From positions 1-53,033 of the forward strand of contig NZ_BOPO01000115.1 of NCBI RefSeq assembly GCF_017312725.1: DNA of 53,033 nt. Reading direction: 5' to 3'. Source of the DNA: Actinocatenispora comari (GTDB lineage: Bacteria > Actinomycetota > Actinomycetes > Mycobacteriales > Micromonosporaceae). The position numbers and the translations under genes are program-made. Numbering within the stretch: the first letter of the stretch is position 1; every line of letters starts with the position of its first letter. Below the pieces are notes generated by a model that saw nothing but the letters and a program-made list of their open reading frames with translations, searched no databases and was not told the origin of the DNA. Positions 33,151 to 42,130 of this stretch are shown one piece after another.

Positions 33151-34104
33151 TCAGTCGGCGCGGCCGTGCACGACGTCCCACGGGGTCGGCGTGCCCGGCG
33201 GTACGACGAGGTCGCCGGTGCCGTCGTCGCGCAGGATGCCGGCGGCCAGCCAGCACAGCGACGCCGCGGCCGGGTGCGGCTGGGCCGGCCACACGAACGA
33301 CGTCCGCCAGCTGATCGGGTTGCCGGTCAGCCGCCGCCACACCACCCGCGGCTCGCGGCGCACCGCGCCGGCCGGTACCAGGGCGACGCCGTGCTGGGCG
33401 AGGACCAGCCCCACGACGAACTCCGGGCTGCGCGCGTGCACCACCCGGCCGGGACGGAAACCGTTGCCGCGGCAGGCATCCAGCGTCTCGTCGTACCGGC
33501 CGGGTGCGGTGTCGCGGGGGAACAGCACCAGGTCGTGACCGGCGAGGTCGGCCAGGTCGAGTTCGTCGGCGCCGGCCAGGGGCGCGTCCCGCGGTACCAG
33601 CACGCCGACCGGCTCGGTCACGCCGGGGCCGACGACGAGGCCGGTGAGCTGCGCCGGCTGCTGCAGCAGCCCGACGTCCAGCGCCCGGTCGGCGAGCAGC
33701 CGAAGCTGCTCGCCGGTGGTCAACTCGCGCAGATCCAGCCGTACCGCGGGGTTGTGCTCGGCGAACGTCCGAACGATGGTGGCGAGCACCTCGCCCGGTA
33801 CGTCCGGCGGTACCCCGACGCGCAGCTCGCCCAGTTCGCCCCGGTCGGCCCGGGTCACCATGGCGCGCACCCGGTCGGCGCGGTCCAGCAACGGTGCGGA
33901 CTCGGCCAGCAGCACGCTGCCGGCCACCGTGAGCCGCACGCCCCGGCTGTTGCGGTCGAACAGCCGGGCGCCGAGTTCGTGCTCCAGCCGGCGGATGCGC
34001 TGGCTCAGCGGCGGTTGCGCCATCCCGAGCCGTTCCGCGGCTCGGCCGAAGTGACGTTCCTCGGCCACCACCCGGAACAGCGCCAACGCTCGTAGCAGGT
34101 CCAC
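33151..34104 (-). CDS. LysR-family transcriptional regulator
   Basis: A 317-residue LysR protein: DNA-binding part ALFRVVAEERHFGRAAERLG, MAQPPLSQRIRRLE, effector domain from GELRVGVPPDVPGEVLATIV. Divergent from the MBL-fold gene (187-nt gap). An inverted repeat ATATCG-GCCG-CGATAT (34114-34129), 10 nt from its start, is a likely autoregulatory site. Confidence 0.93.
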   Translation of the reverse strand: MDLLRALALFRVVAEERHFGRAAERLGMAQPPLSQRIRRLEHELGARLFDRNSRGVRLTVAGSVLLAESAPLLDRADRVRAMVTRADRGELGELRVGVPPDVPGEVLATIVRTFAEHNPAVRLDLRELTTGEQLRLLADRALDVGLLQQPAQLTGLVVGPGVTEPVGVLVPRDAPLAGADELDLADLAGHDLVLFPRDTAPGRYDETLDACRGNGFRPGRVVHARSPEFVVGLVLAQHGVALVPAGAVRREPRVVWRRLTGNPISWRTSFVWPAQPHPAAASLCWLAAGILRDDGTGDLVVPPGTPTPWDVVHGRAD

Positions 34105-34113
34105 GCTGCAACG

Positions 34114-34129
34114 ATATCGGCCGCGATAT
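34114..34129. promoter_or_regulatory. Palindrome upstream of LysR gene
   Basis: ATATCG-GCCG-CGATAT, perfect 6-bp arms, AT-rich against its surroundings and within the LysR/MBL divergent region. Confidence 0.55.
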
Positions 34130-34290
34130 GGCCGGATCCGGTCGACGGTCTTGGACAGCCGCGGCGGCGATGTGCTCTGCTACCGCCGATCCGCGCGGCG
34201 GGACGCGCGGAACAGCCGACGAGGTTTTCGTCCGGCGGTCTCGCCCTGCGCGGATTTCGCGGTGCGGGCCCCGGCAGGAGGGGGACAGCA

Positions 34291-35274
34291 ATGGCGACCA
34301 GGGTGACCCGACGGGGTGTACTGGCCGGCTCGGTGGCGGGTGCCACCGGGCTCGCCGTGGGCTCGGCCGCGACGGCCGCACCGGGGTACCGGCCGACCGG
34401 TACGGCGACCCGGGCGTCGGCGGGCTCGGCCGGTGCGGTGGGCCGGCCGCGCCTGCGGTGGCTCGGCAACAACGGGTGGGAGATCAGGTTCGACACGCCG
34501 AACGGGCGGCGCACCGTGCTGATCGACCCGTGGCTGACCCGGTTCCACACCGGCACCTACACCGAGCAGGGTGCCGACCCGAACACGCCGCTGTCGGTGC
34601 GGCCGGACGTGATCGACCGGTACCACCTGGCGGCCGATCACATCCTCGTCACCCACGGGCACTACGACCACCTGACCGACGTGCCGTACCTGGCCGGCAA
34701 GACCGGCGCGACGGTGCTCGGCACCGAGACGCACGTGAACCTGATGACCGCGCTCGGCGCCCCCGCCGACCAGCTCAGCGTGGTACGCGGCGGCGAGTAC
34801 CTGGAGTGCGACGGCTACACGATCCAGGTGCTGCGGTCGCTGCACTCGATGACCGGCGAGCGCTCCCGGGTGGCGTTCGCGGGTACCCGGCCGGGTCACC
34901 CGCCGGCGACCCCGAAGGTCATCGCCGACCTGGTCGAGGGGGAGACGCTGGCCTACCTGATCACGGTGGGTGAAGTGAGCATCATCGACTTCGGCGGGTC
35001 CAACTACCTCGGCGCCGAACTGGCCGGGCTGCGGCCGACGGTGGCCCTGGTGCCGGTCGGCGGTGGCGCGATCCACCGGTACGTGCCGCGGCTGCTGGCC
35101 ACGCTCGGCAATCCCCGCTACGTGCTGCCGACGCACTGGGACGACTTCGACTACCCGCTGGACGAGCCGGCCCGCGACTACGGCGGCCTCGCGCCGCTGC
35201 GTACCGCGGTGCGGCAGGCGAGTCCGGCGAGTCGGTTCGTGGTCGTGGACCACCTGGAGACGTTCACGCCGTGA
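34291..35274 (+). CDS. Tat-exported MBL-fold metallo-hydrolase
   Basis: 327 residues. The N-terminus TRRGVLAGSVAGATGLAVGS is a twin-arginine signal ending near ATAAPG. The domain has HxHxDH metal ligands in VTHGHYDHLTD, LIDPWLTR before it and LPTHWDDFDYPL at the C-terminal side, matching the UlaG/L-ascorbate-6-P lactonase-like subgroup. Exported folded with metal. GGAGGGGG lies upstream of the ATG. Substrate unknown. Confidence 0.88.
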   Translation: MATRVTRRGVLAGSVAGATGLAVGSAATAAPGYRPTGTATRASAGSAGAVGRPRLRWLGNNGWEIRFDTPNGRRTVLIDPWLTRFHTGTYTEQGADPNTPLSVRPDVIDRYHLAADHILVTHGHYDHLTDVPYLAGKTGATVLGTETHVNLMTALGAPADQLSVVRGGEYLECDGYTIQVLRSLHSMTGERSRVAFAGTRPGHPPATPKVIADLVEGETLAYLITVGEVSIIDFGGSNYLGAELAGLRPTVALVPVGGGAIHRYVPRLLATLGNPRYVLPTHWDDFDYPLDEPARDYGGLAPLRTAVRQASPASRFVVVDHLETFTP

Positions 35275-35316
35275 GGCGCGGCACCGGGCCCGCGCCGCAC
35301 TGTCCACATCGGAGAG

Positions 35317-36006
35317 TCAGTTGTCCGCCAGGAACCGCTGGGCGGCGGCCTGTCCGTCGGCGACCGCCTGGTCGTGCGACTCGATCGGATCGACCTGGGT
35401 GCCCTCGAACACGATGTACGACACGCCGGAGTCGGCGCCGCCGGTCGCCGGGTCCGGGTCGATGCCGAGCGCGTCGGCGGTGGCGTACGACGACTCGCCG
35501 ATGATGTTCTTCGGTCCGGTGTCGCCGAACACCGCGTACTCCACCTGGTCGCCGTGGATGACCGCGACGACGGCGCCCCCGTCGATGTCGTGGTCGGAGT
35601 ACCGGAAGATGTCGTTGTTCTGCGGGATCACCACGTACGGCAGCCCGGCGGCGTCCAGCGGTTGCCCGTCGGACTGGTGGAACGCGGTGTCGTCCTGGTA
35701 CCAGGGGTCGGTGTCGGAGTTGCACGCGTCGGTGGTCTGCCCGTCGCAGTCGATGTCCATGTCGGCCTGCCAGAACACCGCACCGTGGGCGCCGCAGACC
35801 GGTACGGAGGGGGCCTCGCCGTCGTCGGTGGCGAACTCGCCGTTCGAGATCTGGTCGCAGTGGGCCAGCTTGGCGAGCAGTTGCTCGGCGGTGGGCGGCG
35901 TCGCGGCGCGGGCGGCGGCCGGCCGCACCGCGGGGAGTCCGAGGGTGACGAGCACGAACGTACCGAGGATCAGCAGCGGCAGGCGGCGCCGGGCGTGCGT
36001 GAGCAT
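35317..36006 (-). CDS. Secreted GH75 chitosanase
   Basis: 229 residues: signal peptide (RRLPLLILGTFVLVTLGLPA, cleavage near ARA-AT) and a GH75 endo-chitosanase domain. Family blocks: DMDIDCDGQTTDAC, TAFHQSDGQPLDAAGLPYVV, VEYAVFGDTGPKNIIGESSY and GGADSGVSYIVFEG. By recalled Aspergillus enzymes, catalytic residues are Asp162 and Glu171, with the same 9-residue spacing. It would cut chitosan outside the cell, feeding glucosamine oligomers to uptake systems. Confidence 0.92.
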   Translation of the reverse strand: MLTHARRRLPLLILGTFVLVTLGLPAVRPAAARAATPPTAEQLLAKLAHCDQISNGEFATDDGEAPSVPVCGAHGAVFWQADMDIDCDGQTTDACNSDTDPWYQDDTAFHQSDGQPLDAAGLPYVVIPQNNDIFRYSDHDIDGGAVVAVIHGDQVEYAVFGDTGPKNIIGESSYATADALGIDPDPATGGADSGVSYIVFEGTQVDPIESHDQAVADGQAAAQRFLADN

Positions 36007-36019
36007 GACCCCTCCGACT

Positions 36020-36082
36020 CGAACAGGACACTTTCCGATCTGTTCGGCAGGGAAGATACGTCCGATTTGTTCGTTCTGTCAA
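36020..36082 (-). promoter_or_regulatory. Chitosanase promoter with three operator half-sites
   Basis: Minus-strand TTGACA (36082-36077), 18 nt, TATCTT (36058-36053). Over the start region lies an inverted repeat CGAACAG-N13-CTGTTCG (36020-36046). A direct copy CCGATTTGTTCG (36062-36073) of CCGATCTGTTCG (36035-36046) sits between the -35 and -10. Confidence 0.7.
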
Positions 36083-36159
36083 CGCTCTCCGGCGTGCCGG
36101 CCACACGTGCGGGCGACGCCCCGCCCACCGGTACGCTCGGCGTTCCACCGGGAGGACGC

Positions 36160-36648
36160 ATGGAGTTCCTGATCTGCGCGGCCAGGGTCGCCGCGCTGGC
36201 GCTCACCGGCGGCCTGCTGCTCGCCGGGTACCGGGAGAACCGCCCCGGCGCCGGCGTCCCGGGCGTCGACCGGGCCCGCCGCGCCGGGCGGTCGCTGCAC
36301 CGGCCCCGCACCATGGCCGTGCTCGGCCTGCTGGCGCTGGTCCTGGCCGCCGCCTGCTACGGCGTCGGGGTCACCCGCGGTCAGTACCTGCTCGACCCGG
36401 ACCAGATGTGCTCGCTGTCGCCGGGCAGGTGGCTGCCGCACGACGACAGCCCGCCGCACGACCTCGCCATCGAGCGCCGGTACGCGCCGGTCAGCGTGGT
36501 GTGCGCCTGGCCGGACGGTCGCCGTACCGAGCTGGTGCCGCAGTGGGTCAACCCGGCCACCGGCCTGCTGCTGCTGACCGGCCTCGGCGCGATCGCCGGC
36601 GCGGTCGCCTGGTCACTGCGCCGGCCGCGGGTCGCCGCCCGCCCCTGA
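36160..36648 (+). CDS. Small hypothetical membrane protein
   Basis: 162 residues with three hydrophobic helices (residues 4-22, 52-70 with GLLALVLAAACYGVGV, and about 133-152). A polar loop with two cysteines (MCSL, VVCAW) lies outside or between. GGGAGG lies upstream of ATG 36160. Family not recognised; divergent from the chitosanase. Confidence 0.7.
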   Translation: MEFLICAARVAALALTGGLLLAGYRENRPGAGVPGVDRARRAGRSLHRPRTMAVLGLLALVLAAACYGVGVTRGQYLLDPDQMCSLSPGRWLPHDDSPPHDLAIERRYAPVSVVCAWPDGRRTELVPQWVNPATGLLLLTGLGAIAGAVAWSLRRPRVAARP

Positions 36649-36725
36649 CGGGAACACGACCGCGGGGCGCCACCGCGGGACACGGCCGCGGGCCCGCCGT
36701 CGAGCACGGACCCGTACCGGCCGGA

Positions 36726-36790
36726 GCGTCGATCAAGGAGTGCGGGGTGCGGTCGGGCTCGACCCGCCGCCACGACTCCCTGATCGACGC
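36726..36790. repeat. Intergenic inverted repeat (REP-like / terminator)
   Basis: GCGTCGATCAAGGAGT (36726-36741) pairs with ACTCCCTGATCGACGC (36775-36790), 15 of 16 bases; a third copy, CTCGATCGACGC, follows at 36807-36818. It sits between convergent genes and may end both transcripts. Confidence 0.65.
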
Positions 36791-36828
36791 TGCCTCGGGC
36801 ATGGCTCCTCGATCGACGCCGCGGTCCG

Positions 36829-38457
36829 TCAGGCGAGCCAGGCGGTGGCGTCGCCGGGCAGCCGACCGTCGGCGGTGAGCGGCACGCTCGTCAGGATCGG
36901 GGTACCGGCCGGCAGCGCGACCGGCGTGTTGCCCGCGTTGACGAAGCAGGTCAGCCCGCCGTCCCGGCGGAACGCCAGGCAGTCGGCCGGAGTGTCCAGG
37001 AAGGACAGGCCCCCGGTGAACCCGTCGTGCTCGCGCCGCAGCCGCAGCGCCGTGCGGTACAGCTCCAGGGTGGAGTCCGGCCGGCCCTGCTGGGACGCGA
37101 CCGCGACCGGCGACCAGCCGGCCGGCATCGGCAGCCAGGTGTCGGACGTGGTGGAGAACCCGTACGCCGGCTCGCCCGGCTCCCACGGCAGCGGGATCCG
37201 GCAGTTGTCCCGGCCGCGCCGGGTGTGCCCGCTGCGCTCCCAGGTCGGGTCGGTGAGTGCCTCGTCCGGCGGCTCGACGCTCTCCAGGGCCAGCTCGTCG
37301 CCCTGGTACAGGTACGCGACGCCGGGCAGCGCCAGCTGCAGCAGCGCGGCGGCGCGGCCCCGACGGGTGCCGACCAGGCCCCCGCCGTACCGGGTGACGT
37401 GCCGGACCACGTCGTGGTTGGACAGCACCCAGGTGGTCGGCGAACCGGTGCCCGCCACGGTGGCCAGCGCCGAGCTGATGGTGTCGCGCAGCTCGTCGGC
37501 ACGCCACGGGGACTGCACCATCCGGAAGTCGAACGCCAGCGGCAGCTCGTCCGGACGCAGGTACCTGCGCAGCCGCTCGGTGTCGGTGACCCACACCTCG
37601 CCGACCGCCATCGCGCCCGGGTAGTCGGCCAGTACCTTGCGGATGAACCGGTGGATGTCGTGCACGCCCTCGGCGTCCCAGCGCACGTCGCGCGAGGTGT
37701 GCGGGTTCGCGCCGGCCTCGATCTCGGCCAGTACGTCCTCGGCCAGGTCCGGCAGTCCGGCGGGCTTGGCCATCCCGTGCGCCACGTCGATCCGGAACCC
37801 GTCCACGCCGCGGTCCAGCCAGAACCGCAGGGTGGTCTCCAGGTCGGCCCAGATCTCCGGGTTCTCCCAGTTCAGGTCGGGCTGCTTGGGGTCGAACAGG
37901 TGCAGGTACCACTGGCCGGGGGTGCCGTCCGGCTCGGTGACGCGGTGCCAGGCCGGCCCGCCGAACGCCGACGGCCAGTTGTTCGGCGGCTGCTCGCCGT
38001 GGGCACCCCGGCCGTCGCGGAACACGTACCGGTCGCGCTCGGGGCTGCCCGGCGCGGCCCGCAGTGCCTGCTGGAACCAGACGTGCTCGTCCGAGGAGTG
38101 GTTCGGCACCAGGTCGATGGTCACCTTGATGTCGCGCGCGTGCGCCTCGGCGACGAGCCGGTCGAACGCGGCGAGGTCGCCGAACACCGGGTCGACGTCG
38201 CGCGGGTCGGCCACGTCGTACCCGTGGTCGGCCATCGGCGAGGTGAAGAACGGGCTGAGCCAGATCGCCTCGACGCCGAGCCCGGCGAGGTGGTCGAGCC
38301 GGTTGCGGATGCCGTCCAGATCGCCGACGCCGTCCCCGTTCGCGTCGGCGAAGCTGCGCGGATAGATCTGGTAGAAGACGGCGTCGCGCCACCAGTCGGG
38401 GTCGCCGGCCGCGCTGTCGGCGGGCCGTGCGGCGAGATCGGGGAGCTCGTTGCCCAC
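36829..38457 (-). CDS. aglA: GH13 alpha-glucosidase (oligo-1,6/alpha-1,4 type)
   Basis: A 542-residue cytoplasmic alpha-amylase superfamily enzyme. Conserved regions: DWWRDAVFYQIYPRSFAD, DLVPNHSS, GFRIDVAHGM (nucleophile Asp), GEVWVTD (acid/base Glu) and LSNHDVVRH. This is the exo-acting alpha-glucosidase or oligo-1,6-glucosidase group, releasing glucose from maltose-type oligosaccharides. GTG start at 38457 with AGGAGG upstream. It is the likely counterpart of M. tuberculosis Rv2471 (aglA), next to glbO as here. Confidence 0.93.
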   Translation of the reverse strand: MGNELPDLAARPADSAAGDPDWWRDAVFYQIYPRSFADANGDGVGDLDGIRNRLDHLAGLGVEAIWLSPFFTSPMADHGYDVADPRDVDPVFGDLAAFDRLVAEAHARDIKVTIDLVPNHSSDEHVWFQQALRAAPGSPERDRYVFRDGRGAHGEQPPNNWPSAFGGPAWHRVTEPDGTPGQWYLHLFDPKQPDLNWENPEIWADLETTLRFWLDRGVDGFRIDVAHGMAKPAGLPDLAEDVLAEIEAGANPHTSRDVRWDAEGVHDIHRFIRKVLADYPGAMAVGEVWVTDTERLRRYLRPDELPLAFDFRMVQSPWRADELRDTISSALATVAGTGSPTTWVLSNHDVVRHVTRYGGGLVGTRRGRAAALLQLALPGVAYLYQGDELALESVEPPDEALTDPTWERSGHTRRGRDNCRIPLPWEPGEPAYGFSTTSDTWLPMPAGWSPVAVASQQGRPDSTLELYRTALRLRREHDGFTGGLSFLDTPADCLAFRRDGGLTCFVNAGNTPVALPAGTPILTSVPLTADGRLPGDATAWLA

Positions 38458-38476
38458 TGTGCCTCCTTGTGAGGGG

Positions 38477-38490
38477 TTTTAACGTTCAAA
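38477..38490 (-). promoter_or_regulatory. Candidate LacI-type operator before aglA
   Basis: TTTGAACGTTAAAA on the minus strand is a near-palindrome (12 of 14 symmetric) 20 nt from the aglA start, with a central ACGT like LacI-family sugar operators. It differs from the TGAACCGGTTCA sites, so another regulator is implied. Confidence 0.45.
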
Positions 38491-38534
38491 TATCGGTACG
38501 GCGCCGGAGCGCCGATCCGATTCGTACGGGGGTG

Positions 38535-38966
38535 TCAGTCCGGCGAGTTCACCATGAACTGTGCCGCGCGTTCCAGGTAGGCCCACAACTCCGCCTCGTA
38601 CTGCGGGGCGAGGTCGAGCGTGTCGATCGCGTCGCGCATGCGCGCGAGCCAGGCGTCCCGCTCCACCGAACCGATCGTGAACGGCACGTGCCGCATCCGC
38701 AACCGCGGATGTCCGCGCTGCTCGGAGTAGGTGTGCGGGCCGCCCCAGTACTGCTCCAGGAACATCCGCAACCGGTTCGCGGCCGGGCCGAGGTCCTCCT
38801 CCGGGTACATCGGGCGCAGCACCGGGTCGTCCGCGACGCCGGCGTAGAACGCGTCCACCAGCTTGCGGAACGTCGGCGCGCCGCCCACCGCGTCGTAGAA
38901 CGTCACGGCGGGTTCGGCCGGCTGCGCGGCGGGACCCGTGGTGATCGGGATCGGTTGATCGGACAC
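38535..38966 (-). CDS. glbO: Truncated hemoglobin, group II (trHbO)
   Basis: A 143-residue two-over-two globin with an 18-residue N-terminal extension over the mycobacterial protein. Heme-pocket residues match trHbO: Tyr41 (B10), Tyr54 (CD1), proximal His93 in RLRMRHVPF and Trp106 (G8) in ERDAWL; signature [20 protein letters not shown]. Binds O2/NO, linked to respiration and peroxide or NO protection. Confidence 0.96.
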   Translation of the reverse strand: MSDQPIPITTGPAAQPAEPAVTFYDAVGGAPTFRKLVDAFYAGVADDPVLRPMYPEEDLGPAANRLRMFLEQYWGGPHTYSEQRGHPRLRMRHVPFTIGSVERDAWLARMRDAIDTLDLAPQYEAELWAYLERAAQFMVNSPD

Positions 38967-39063
38967 GCCTCCATGGTGCCAGTGCCACCCCGGCCACCCG
39001 CCAGGCCGCCCGGCCCGGCACCGGGGAGACCCGCCTCACAGCGGGACGGCCGGGGTCCCGCGG

Positions 39064-40515
39064 TCACGGGTGCTCGGCACCGACCCGGCGGCTGCGGCGG
39101 CGTGACTGCACCGGGCCGACCCGGCGCTCGGAGGCGTCCTGCGCGGCCGAGGCGGCGCCCGCGTCGTCGGCGTTCGCGGACTCCCGGCTCCGCTGCTCGG
39201 CGGCCTCGGCGGCCGCCTCGTTCCGGGCCCGGGTCTCGGCGAACGCCTTCTCGAAGGTGCCGGACTTCGGCCACAACATCGACACCAGGCCCATCACCAG
39301 CAGCCCCAGCAGCGACCAGAGGCCGACCGTGCGGGCCACCCCGACATGGTCGGCCACCGCGCCGGCGAGCACGATCGCGCCGCCCTGCACCAGCTGCAGC
39401 CCGCCCTGCATGACGCCGAACGCGCGGGCCCGGTAGCCGTCCGGCAGCGCCTGCACGAACAGCCCGTTCGCCGGGATGATCACCGACATCGCGAACCCGG
39501 TCAGCGCGGTCAGCACCATCACCACCGGCAACGGCGGCGACAGCAGCGCGGCCACCAGCGACAGCGGCACCAGCGCGGCGAGCGGCCGGATCAGCTTCCG
39601 GCGCGGCCCGGGCGGCACCAGCCGGCCGATCACCACCCCGCCGATCGCGGCGCCGATCGGCATCGCCGCCATGATCAACCCCTGCCCGCGGGCGCCGGTA
39701 CCGAGCTCGCCGGACCAGCTGGCGGCGAGCCCCTCCGGCAGGATCGCGAACGCCGCGCCGGCCAGGATGACCACCGCGATCGCGCGCAGCACCGGGGTAC
39801 CGAACACCACGGTGAACCCCTCCGCGGTGTCGCGCAGCAGGCTGGTGTCGGCGCGCAGCCGCGGCACCGCCGGGCGCGCCTTCACCCAGGTCCGGATCAG
39901 CAGCGCGGACAGCCCGAAGGTGGCGGCGTCGACCAGCAGTGCCAACCGCGGGTCCACCGCGGAGATCAGGCCACCCGCCGCGTACCCGCCGACCTGGGTG
40001 GCCTGGTTGAGCACGCCGGTGATCGACAACCCCAGCACGTACCGGTCGCCGGTCAGGATCTGCGGCAGCATCGCCGAACGGCTGGAGTCGAACGGCGGCG
40101 TCAGCATCGCCGACACGTACATCAGCACCGGTAACAGCAGCAGCGGCACGCCCGGGATCGCCGCCACCGCGACGATCGCCATCCGGGCCAGGTCGCAGCC
40201 GAGCATCACCCGCCGGTACGGGTACCGCTCGGCCAGCGCGACGAGCACCGGCGCACCGGTCAGCCAGGGCAGGTAGGTCACCGCGAAGCCGGCCGCGGAG
40301 GCGAGCGCGGAGCCGGTCGCGTGGTAGATCAACGCGGCGAGCGCGACCCGACCCAGGTAGTCACCGACCGAGGAGAGCGCGCTCGCACCGAACACGGCGC
40401 GAAACTCACGCACCGCGAACACCTCGCGGTAGGTCGCGGCCCGGTCGGGATCGTCGGTCGTGTCCGGTGGATCCGCCGGCCGGCCCGCCCCCGCCTGACC
40501 TGGCTCTTCGGACAC
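39064..40515 (-). CDS. MFS transporter
   Basis: 483 residues, about 12 helices, an MFS_3/enterobactin-exporter-like drug or siderophore efflux type (REFRAVFGASALSSVGDYLG, VTYLPWLTGAPVLVALAERY, PYRRVMLGCDLAR). A long charged C-terminal tail (Ala/Glu/Arg) follows the last helix. GTG 40515 is chosen because GAGGAGG lies 10 nt upstream; the frame stays open to 40557. Substrate unknown. Confidence 0.88.
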   Translation of the reverse strand: MSEEPGQAGAGRPADPPDTTDDPDRAATYREVFAVREFRAVFGASALSSVGDYLGRVALAALIYHATGSALASAAGFAVTYLPWLTGAPVLVALAERYPYRRVMLGCDLARMAIVAVAAIPGVPLLLLPVLMYVSAMLTPPFDSSRSAMLPQILTGDRYVLGLSITGVLNQATQVGGYAAGGLISAVDPRLALLVDAATFGLSALLIRTWVKARPAVPRLRADTSLLRDTAEGFTVVFGTPVLRAIAVVILAGAAFAILPEGLAASWSGELGTGARGQGLIMAAMPIGAAIGGVVIGRLVPPGPRRKLIRPLAALVPLSLVAALLSPPLPVVMVLTALTGFAMSVIIPANGLFVQALPDGYRARAFGVMQGGLQLVQGGAIVLAGAVADHVGVARTVGLWSLLGLLVMGLVSMLWPKSGTFEKAFAETRARNEAAAEAAEQRSRESANADDAGAASAAQDASERRVGPVQSRRRSRRVGAEHP

Positions 40516-40557
40516 GTCCCCGTTCCCTCCTCGGCTGTGGCGCGCGCAACCTCGCAC

Positions 40558-40885
40558 GTCCGAGTCTGCCCGATTGGTGGGCGTATCGGTAGTCCGAACG
40601 GACGAGGTGTGGTTAACAAGGATCCGCAGCGCATTTCACAATCTGTAAGCTAGCTGCGGTATATGAACCACTTTCTCGGGGACCTGTGCACGCTCTGCGA
40701 CGATCATGCAGGTCGCGGGCCTCGTGGACGCGACGTTGCTATCCGAGTTCCGTACGGTCACCGTTCGGTCGCGATTCATCCGGCGGTGTAACGACGCCCG
40801 TCGATGTCTGCGATGTCGGAGCATCGACGTCGCCGTGCCCGGAGGGTCGGTGCACGGCGGCGCACGAGGGGGCCGTGGCGAGCGG
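40558..40885. other. Intergenic region with less GC-rich segment
   Basis: About 330 nt between two same-strand genes. Positions 40600-40680 are visibly less GC-rich than the surroundings and contain CCGCAGC...GCTGCGG arms around CATTTCACAATCTGTAAG. Probably the promoter region of the MFS gene. Several short frames exist in it but none has a ribosome site and a recognisable product. Confidence 0.5.
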
Positions 40886-41920
40886 CTACTGCGGGCCGTC
40901 CTCCTGGGCGAGGAAGCGGCGCGGGTCCAGCCCGAGCGACACGCCGGCCTGCTCCATCTCGGTGACGATCCGGCGGCGCAGCTCGCGGCCGACCTTCCAC
41001 TGCGAGTCCGAGGCGGTCTTCGCGGTCACCCGCAGCAGCGCACCCTCCGGGGTCAGCTGCTGCACGCCCAACACCTCGGGCTTGTCGATGAAGTCGGCGG
41101 ACCAGTCCTCGTCGTCGCCGAGCGAGTCGGCCGCCCGCTGCAGCGCGTCGGTGGCCTCGCCCACCGGCGCACCGAACCCGACCGGTACGTCGATGATGAC
41201 CATGGCCCAGCTCTGGCTGTAGTTGCCGATCCGGATCACCTCGCCGTTGCGGATGTACCACAACACGCCCGCGCCGTCGCGCACCGTGGTGATGCGCAGA
41301 CCGACCGCCTCCACGGTGCCGGTCACCTCGCCGACGTTGATCAGGTCGCCCACCCCGTACTGGTCCTCCAGCAGCATGAACATGCCCGAGATGACGTCCT
41401 TGACCAGCGACTGCGCGCCGAAGCCGAGCGCGACACCGGCGATGCCGGCGCTGGCCAGCAGCGGAGCGAGATCCATCCCCAGCTCGCTGAGGATCATCAT
41501 CACCGCGATCGAGAAGACCACGATCGAGGTGACGTTGCGCAGTACCGAACCGATGGTCGCCGAGCGCTGCCGGCGCCGCTCGGTCAGCACGCCGTTCTCC
41601 CGCAGCGACGCGTCCACCCGCTCCTTGAGCGGACGCAGCACCGCCGGGGTGCTGCCGCTCTCCTTGGGCCGGGTGAACCGGCGGATCATCCGGTGCAGGA
41701 TCCAGCGCACCAGCAGCGCCACGACCAGGATCAGGATGATCCGGAACGGCTTGACCAGCAGCCACTCGCTGCTGGCCGCGAGCCAGCCCAGGCTCGGGTT
41801 CTGGCCGGTCCAGTTCCACACCGTCTGGCAGAACGAGTCCGGGTCGGTGGCGCACTCGGGCTTGCCGGCCAGCTTCAGGGCGTGCGGCATGGCGGAAACC
41901 AGCGCTTCCGCGGACAACAT
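40886..41920 (-). CDS. Small-conductance mechanosensitive channel (MscS family)
   Basis: 344 residues. The N-terminal half has three to four membrane helices; the pore helix and following beta domain carry the MscS signature AGIAGVALGFGAQSLVKDVI and LEDQYGVGDLINVGEVTGTV. ATG 41920 is preceded by GAGGGAAGG. It opens on membrane tension during hypo-osmotic shock. Divergent from the HNH gene. Confidence 0.93.
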   Translation of the reverse strand: MLSAEALVSAMPHALKLAGKPECATDPDSFCQTVWNWTGQNPSLGWLAASSEWLLVKPFRIILILVVALLVRWILHRMIRRFTRPKESGSTPAVLRPLKERVDASLRENGVLTERRRQRSATIGSVLRNVTSIVVFSIAVMMILSELGMDLAPLLASAGIAGVALGFGAQSLVKDVISGMFMLLEDQYGVGDLINVGEVTGTVEAVGLRITTVRDGAGVLWYIRNGEVIRIGNYSQSWAMVIIDVPVGFGAPVGEATDALQRAADSLGDDEDWSADFIDKPEVLGVQQLTPEGALLRVTAKTASDSQWKVGRELRRRIVTEMEQAGVSLGLDPRRFLAQEDGPQ

Positions 41921-42130
41921 GGGCACCTTCCCTCGGTAGCGAATCGTCTCGGCGCGCCGCGGTACCACCGGGCGCCGCGCCGACGGTACGTGACCCCCGG
42001 CGCCCGACGCACACCACCTCCGGGCCCGCCGTTCGGTGCCACAGCGCCTCGGCCGCTTGGTTTGTCACCGGATTAGTACGTGCATCCGGCGCCCCGGTCG
42101 GGGAGGATGGGCCCGGACGGAGGTGGGGCG

